DNA of 64,000 nt. Source: Cellulomonas fengjieae (GTDB lineage Bacteria; Actinomycetota; Actinomycetes; Actinomycetales; Cellulomonadaceae). Position numbers and translations under genes: made by a program. The stretch covers positions 558,001 through 622,000 of the forward strand of contig NZ_CP074404.1 of assembly GCF_018388465.1 (NCBI RefSeq). Reading direction: 5' to 3'. The notes under the pieces were generated by a model. That model did not search any database, was not told where the DNA came from, and was given only the letters and a program-made list of their open reading frames with translations. Positions 59,898 through 64,000 of this stretch are shown in pieces (position 1 is the stretch's first letter; each line of letters starts with the position of its first letter).

Positions 59898-59962
59898 GCG
59901 GTCATCGTAGGTGCGGGGACTGTGCTGCGGGAGGGGGTTCGGCGAGGTGGCAGGCTGACCCG

Positions 59963-60832
59963 GTGAGCCCCACCGCCCAGACCCCCGGCCGCCTCGTGCT
60001 GGCCGCGACGCCGATCGGCAACACCGAGGACGCGTCCGCGCACCTGCGCCGGCTGCTGGCGGAGGCGGACGTCGTCGCCGCCGAGGACACCCGTCGGCTG
60101 CGCGCGCTCGCGGCCCGGATGGGCGTCGAGATCGGCGGGCGGGTGGTCAGCTTCCACGAGCACAACGAGGTCGAGCGCTCCGACGAGGTGCTCGCCGTCG
60201 TCGCGGGCGGGGGCACCGTGGTCGTCGTGACCGACGCCGGCATGCCCGCCGTGTCCGACCCCGGCTTCCGGGTGGTGACCGCCGCCGTCGCCGCCGGGCT
60301 GCCCGTCACCGCGGCCCCGGGGCCGAGCGCGGTGCTGACCGCGCTCGCGCTGTCGGGCCTGCCCACCGACCGGTTCTGCTTCGAGGGCTTCCCGCCGCGC
60401 AAGCCGGGCGAGCGCGCCCGCGCGTTCGAGCTGCTGGCCGACGAGCGCCGCACGATGGTGTTCTTCGAGGCGCCGCACCGGCTGGACGACACGCTGGCCG
60501 CGATGGCGGACGCGTTCGGTGCCGACCGACCGGCCGCCGTGTGCCGCGAGCTGACCAAGACGTACGAGGAGATCGTGCGGGGACCGCTCGCCGACCTGGT
60601 GTCGTGGGCGTCCGCGGACCAGGTGCGCGGGGAGATCGTCGTGGTGGTCGGCGGGGCGGTGAAGGCGGTGGAGCTGTCGACCGCGGACCTGGTGGCCGAG
60701 GTGCTGTCCCGCACGGCCACCGGCGACCGTCTGAAGGACGCGGTCACGGAGGTGGCGGCCGCGGCCGGCGTCCCGAAGCGAGACCTGTACGCGGCGGCCC
60801 TGGCGGCGAAGGCCCCACCGACCAAGCCCTGA
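59963..60832 (+). CDS. rsmI: 16S rRNA (cytidine-1402 2'-O)-methyltransferase
   Basis: 289 residues from GTG 59963, probably leaderless (CAGGCT at 59951-59956). ATPIGNTEDASAH, EDTRRLRALAARMG, FHEHNEVERS, TDAGMPAVSDPGFRVV and FEGFPPRKPGER are the RsmI/YraL signature. It modifies C1402 in the ribosomal decoding centre. Confidence 0.95.
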   Translation: MSPTAQTPGRLVLAATPIGNTEDASAHLRRLLAEADVVAAEDTRRLRALAARMGVEIGGRVVSFHEHNEVERSDEVLAVVAGGGTVVVVTDAGMPAVSDPGFRVVTAAVAAGLPVTAAPGPSAVLTALALSGLPTDRFCFEGFPPRKPGERARAFELLADERRTMVFFEAPHRLDDTLAAMADAFGADRPAAVCRELTKTYEEIVRGPLADLVSWASADQVRGEIVVVVGGAVKAVELSTADLVAEVLSRTATGDRLKDAVTEVAAAAGVPKRDLYAAALAAKAPPTKP

Positions 60833-60896
60833 GTGGTGCACCGGCCGCCGAGCGCGCCGCTCATGGCTTGCTCACCGGGGTCGGACGCGTCGGTCG

Positions 60897-61820
60897 TCAG
60901 TAGAACACCGCGTCGCGCGGGCTCACCGGGTGGCGGAACGTCCACCAGACCCACGCCTGGGCGGCGAGCAGGACCGGGACGCACGCGAGCAGGACGAGCT
61001 CGAGGGTCGGCGCCGGCGTGGCGACGGGGGCAAGCGCGATAGCGGCGGCGACCACCGGCAGCACCCCGCCGGCGACCACCGCACCGAGCGCCCGGTGCAG
61101 CCGACCGTGGGCCAGCGCGGGCCGGGCGACGAGGGCGGACCCGGACCCGGCGAGCACGACGAGGGGCGGCAGGACGGCGTCGAAGGGCCCGCCGGCGGGG
61201 ACGAGGACGACGTAGGCGATCGCCGACGCGGCGAGCAGGCCGGCCGACCAGGGGAGCGTCCGCAGGGCGAGCCGGGTCGCGCGCTCGCGCAGGATCCCGG
61301 ACGTCCGGACGGCCACGAAGACGGTGCCGAGCACCCGGGTGACGGCCACGGCCGACAGCGCGGTGAGCACGGGGACGACGACCCGCGCGGTCAGGGACGG
61401 CTGCGGCGGCAACCACACGAGCGCGGTGCCGAGCAGTGCACCGGCGGACAGCGGGAGCCCGACGGACGCGACGACGATCACGCGTTCCCACCCGGCACGC
61501 CAGCGGGTGCCCGGCTGGCGGCTGCGTAGCCAGACGCCGGCGTCGCGCAGGACCCAGGTGACCAGCAGCGCGACGACCAGCGGGTACGCGACGAACCAGA
61601 GGTCCTTCTCGAGCTCGGGGAAACCGGCGAGCAGGATGCCTGCGCCGGCGATCAGCCACACCTCGCCGGCCAGCAGGAACGGCCCGAGGGCGGTGAGCAC
61701 GGTCCGGCGCTCACCAGGGGTCCGGCCGACCTGACGCACCGTGGCGCCGAGGCCCTGGGTCATCCCGTCGAGCACAGCCCAGCCCGCGAGGGCGCCGACG
61801 AGCAGCACGGTCCAGATCAT
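60897..61820 (-). CDS. cydB: Cytochrome bd-type oxidase subunit II, divergent
   Basis: 307 residues, ATG overlapping the cydA stop by 4 bases. Eight hydrophobic helices; the ALGPFLLAGEVWLI segment aligns with the GPVWDGNEVWL motif of classical CydB but lacks the Trp-Asp pair, and the GFDFGVG motif reads GMTQGLG. It is therefore a divergent member. It pairs with the unusual CydA upstream. The role is an oxygen-reducing or related membrane complex. Confidence 0.85.
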   Translation of the reverse strand: MIWTVLLVGALAGWAVLDGMTQGLGATVRQVGRTPGERRTVLTALGPFLLAGEVWLIAGAGILLAGFPELEKDLWFVAYPLVVALLVTWVLRDAGVWLRSRQPGTRWRAGWERVIVVASVGLPLSAGALLGTALVWLPPQPSLTARVVVPVLTALSAVAVTRVLGTVFVAVRTSGILRERATRLALRTLPWSAGLLAASAIAYVVLVPAGGPFDAVLPPLVVLAGSGSALVARPALAHGRLHRALGAVVAGGVLPVVAAAIALAPVATPAPTLELVLLACVPVLLAAQAWVWWTFRHPVSPRDAVFY

Positions 61821-63016
61821 CGGGACACCTCCGCGAAGGACAGGGGTTCGTCGGGCTCCCGCGCGTGCAGCGCCGGGGCGCCGAGGACGGGGGAGCCCGG
61901 TCCGAGGCGGGCGAGGCGGGCGAGCAGGACCCAGTCGACGACGGCCAGGGTGGCGATGAGGCCGACGAGCACCACCAGCGAGACCAGGACGGTCGTGGCG
62001 CTGTGCGCGGAGGTGGCGTCGGAGGTCCGCAGCACGCCGACGACGACCCAGGGCTGGCGGCCGATCTCACGGGTGAGCCAGCCGAGGATCGCGAGCACGA
62101 ACGGGACGGGCAGCACGGCGGTGAGGAAGGCGTAGGCCGCCCGGCGGAACGGCAGCCGGAACAGGGCGCCCCCGATCATCAGGGCGAGCATCGGGAAGGC
62201 ACCGAGGAACAGCGCGAAGCCACCCATGATCATGAACCCGAGCGCGACCTCGACGATCGGGGACTGCCCCGCGGCGGCGTCCTCGGTGAAGTACGAGAAC
62301 TGGGAGAACCCGAACCCGACCGCAAGCAGCGCCCCGACCGCGCCGAGCACGACCCCGGTCCGCAGGGAGCGCTGGAACAGCTCGTCGTACCCCGTCTGCC
62401 GCCGCAGGTGCCAGGCGCTGACCCCGATGACGACGAACCCGCCGGCGAGCAGGCACGCGCCGAGGACGTGCCCGAGCGAGAAGACCGCCGCGGGGTTGAG
62501 GACGAGCGCGGTGGGGTCGGTGATGTGGGCGACGCCGTCGCGGAGCTCGTAGCCGACGGGGTTGCGCAGGAACCCGTTCGCGACCATGACGGCGAGCGCG
62601 GAGGCGTACCCGGTCAGCACCACGAGCCAGAACACCGCGGTGTGCACCCACCGGTTCAGCTGGTGCCACCCGAACACCCACAGTCCCAGCAGCGTCGACT
62701 CCAGGAAGAACGCGACCATCGTCTCGACGGCCAGAGGCGCTCCGAGCACCTCGCCGGCCACGTCGAGCAGCCCGGGGAAGTGCAGCCCGAACTGGAGCTC
62801 CAGCAGGATCCCCGCGACGATGCCGAGCGCGTAGTTGACGAGGTACAGCTGTCCCCAGAACCGGGTGGCTCGCTCGTGCACCTCACGCCCCGTGACCGCC
62901 CACCGGGTCTGGAAGATCGCGACCACGGGTCCCAGGCCCAGGGTCACGAGGACGAACAGGAAGTGGAAGCCGGCCAGCAGCGCGAACTGCGTGCGAGCGG
63001 CGTCGACGGCACTCAC
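61817..63016 (-). CDS. cydA: Cytochrome bd-type oxidase subunit I lacking the Q-loop
   Basis: 399 residues from GTG 63016, leaderless by TAGCGT. Haem ligands are kept: His18 in AGFHFLFVLVTLGL, His183 in FSLGHVLGA and Met in ALGFMIMGG (near 262), as are the Glu residues in VETMVAFFLEST and the GRQPW motif (319-323). However, the large periplasmic Q-loop between helices six and seven, with the Lys/Glu and QPxK motifs that bind quinol, is absent: only about 15 residues (FTEDAAAGQSPIVEV) join the two helices. Classical CydA proteins are 440-520 residues long. The electron donor may not be quinol in the usual way. No cydDC genes are seen in the window. Confidence 0.88.
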   Translation of the reverse strand: MSAVDAARTQFALLAGFHFLFVLVTLGLGPVVAIFQTRWAVTGREVHERATRFWGQLYLVNYALGIVAGILLELQFGLHFPGLLDVAGEVLGAPLAVETMVAFFLESTLLGLWVFGWHQLNRWVHTAVFWLVVLTGYASALAVMVANGFLRNPVGYELRDGVAHITDPTALVLNPAAVFSLGHVLGACLLAGGFVVIGVSAWHLRRQTGYDELFQRSLRTGVVLGAVGALLAVGFGFSQFSYFTEDAAAGQSPIVEVALGFMIMGGFALFLGAFPMLALMIGGALFRLPFRRAAYAFLTAVLPVPFVLAILGWLTREIGRQPWVVVGVLRTSDATSAHSATTVLVSLVVLVGLIATLAVVDWVLLARLARLGPGSPVLGAPALHAREPDEPLSFAEVSR

Positions 63017-63165
63017 GTGGGCGACGCTAGGTGCGCGAGACGGGCTGGGGCCGGTTCCCCGGGGGAAGATCGGGGACGGTTCCGGGTGGTCCCGGGAGCC
63101 GGTTCGGGGGCGACTCAGGGTGGTCCCGGAGTGCGGCGGCCGGTCGCTCGTGCTGGGGTGGCCGG

Positions 63166-64000
63166 ATGAGGTCGGGACTCGCGGCGGGGGCGGTCGTGCT
63201 CGCGGTCGTGCTCGCGGGCTGCAGCCCCGCCGGGACGCCGCAGGCTACGCCGACGAGCTCCTCGGCCGGCCAGTCCGCCGCGGTCAGCGACGTCGTCGAC
63301 GGCCTCGACGTGCCCTGGGGGCTCGCGTTCCTGCCGGACGGCGACGCTGTGGTGACGCTGCGCGACGACCCGGCGCTCGTGCTGGTCGGTCCCGACGGGT
63401 CGACGTCGGACGTGACCGGACCCGGTGCCGACGACCTCCTCGACGTCGTCGTCCCGGGCGGCGAGGGCGGTCTGCTCGGCGTCGCCGTGCTCGGGGCCGA
63501 GGGCTCGACCGTCGACCTGGCGCTGTACGCCACCGCGGCCGACGACAACCGGGTGCTGCGCGGCACGCTCGACGGGTCGGTCCTGGGCGAGCTGCGACCG
63601 GTCCTCACCGGCATCGAGAAGGCCGGGAACCACAACGGCGGCCGCCTCGCGGTCGGGCCGGACGGCTACCTGTACGTGGCCACCGGCGACGCGGGCGACC
63701 CGTCGTCGGCACAGGACCCGGACGGCCTGAACGGCAAGATCCTGCGCATCACGGCCGAGGGTGACCCGGCGCCGGGCAACCCGGACGAGGGCTCACCGGT
63801 GTGGAGCCTGGGGCACCGCAACGTGCAGGGGCTCGGTTGGGCGCCCGACGGCCGGATGTTCGCCTCCGAGTTCGGCCAGAGCACGTGGGACGAGCTCAAC
63901 GTCATCGAGCCGGGCGGCAACTACGGATGGCCGGAGGTCGAGGGGATGGGCGACGGCTTCGTCGAGCCGGTGGCCGTCTGGGCGACCACCGACGCGTCCC
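63166..64000 (+). CDS. PQQ-dependent sugar dehydrogenase, lipoprotein, partial
   Basis: Runs off the window; 278 residues visible from ATG 63166. The lipobox LAGC ends the signal peptide (Cys near 19). VVDGLDVPWGLAFLPDGDAVVT, GGEGGLLGVAV, NHNGGRLAVGPDGYLYVATGD and SLGHRNVQGLGW are the beta-propeller motifs of soluble aldose dehydrogenases (YliI/GdhB type), including the catalytic His in NHNGGR. It oxidises aldose sugars at the outer face of the membrane using PQQ, if PQQ is available. Confidence 0.9.
   Translation, partial: MRSGLAAGAVVLAVVLAGCSPAGTPQATPTSSSAGQSAAVSDVVDGLDVPWGLAFLPDGDAVVTLRDDPALVLVGPDGSTSDVTGPGADDLLDVVVPGGEGGLLGVAVLGAEGSTVDLALYATAADDNRVLRGTLDGSVLGELRPVLTGIEKAGNHNGGRLAVGPDGYLYVATGDAGDPSSAQDPDGLNGKILRITAEGDPAPGNPDEGSPVWSLGHRNVQGLGWAPDGRMFASEFGQSTWDELNVIEPGGNYGWPEVEGMGDGFVEPVAVWATTDAS

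Overview
The window is very GC-rich (third codon positions almost all G or C), uses many GTG starts, and carries several loci typical of Actinomycetota: rifamycin monooxygenase behind a rifamycin-associated element (RAE), a Glp/GlpR-type cell-division locus, an HrcA/CIRCE-controlled FmdB-type zinc ribbon, the pmt/rsmI pair and cydAB. The overall set fits a Cellulomonas-like member of Micrococcales. That assignment is inference from gene content, not a database match.

Left edge (1-1.6 kb): the end of an integrated element, with a frameshifted tyrosine integrase, a small Cys/His protein and the tail of a serine recombinase, all on the minus strand. 1.6-10.7 kb: chromosomal genes for a membrane protein, an alpha/beta hydrolase with a divergent TetR regulator and palindromic operator, a GGDEF/EAL protein with a sensor module, a duplicated VOC protein and an SNF2-type helicase. 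10.7-15.7 kb: an electrophile and peroxide stress group (HxlR, VOC, TetR, Ohr/OsmC, membrane protein, flavin disulfide reductase) with two strong palindromes. 15.7-18.8 kb: secreted and lipoprotein genes. 18.8-26.2 kb: rox, its RAE, and a 1907-residue vWA adhesin with ten SpaA-like repeats.

26.3-30.8 kb: a DinB-like protein, a MATE pump, and an XRE-TPR regulator followed by a 40-residue secreted peptide with its own promoter, operator and terminator. That pair resembles an RRNPP peptide-signalling module and is my leading candidate for an undescribed system. A candidate small RNA follows. 30.8-45.7 kb: a large helicase-like protein whose ATPase motifs are all degenerate, a dienelactone hydrolase, mscL, a SAF protein, the zinc ribbon with CIRCE, a penicillin acylase homologue, 5-formyl-THF cyclo-ligase, then galU-glp(moeA)-rimJ-glpR(sepX).

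45.7-51.5 kb: a 5.7-kb island inserted in tRNA-Ala(CGC), bounded by 47-bp direct repeats. It holds a truncated integrase, decayed genes and two intact two-gene modules of unknown function. 51.7-55.2 kb: an ABC-2 transporter with a co-transcribed two-component system. 55.2-64 kb: a GlsB-like protein, a bile-acid-symporter-like protein, a GH20 hexosaminidase, pmt, rsmI, an unusual CydAB lacking the quinol loop, and the start of a PQQ sugar dehydrogenase. Many genes have a TANNNT-like box 6-7 bases before the start codon, suggesting widespread leaderless transcription.
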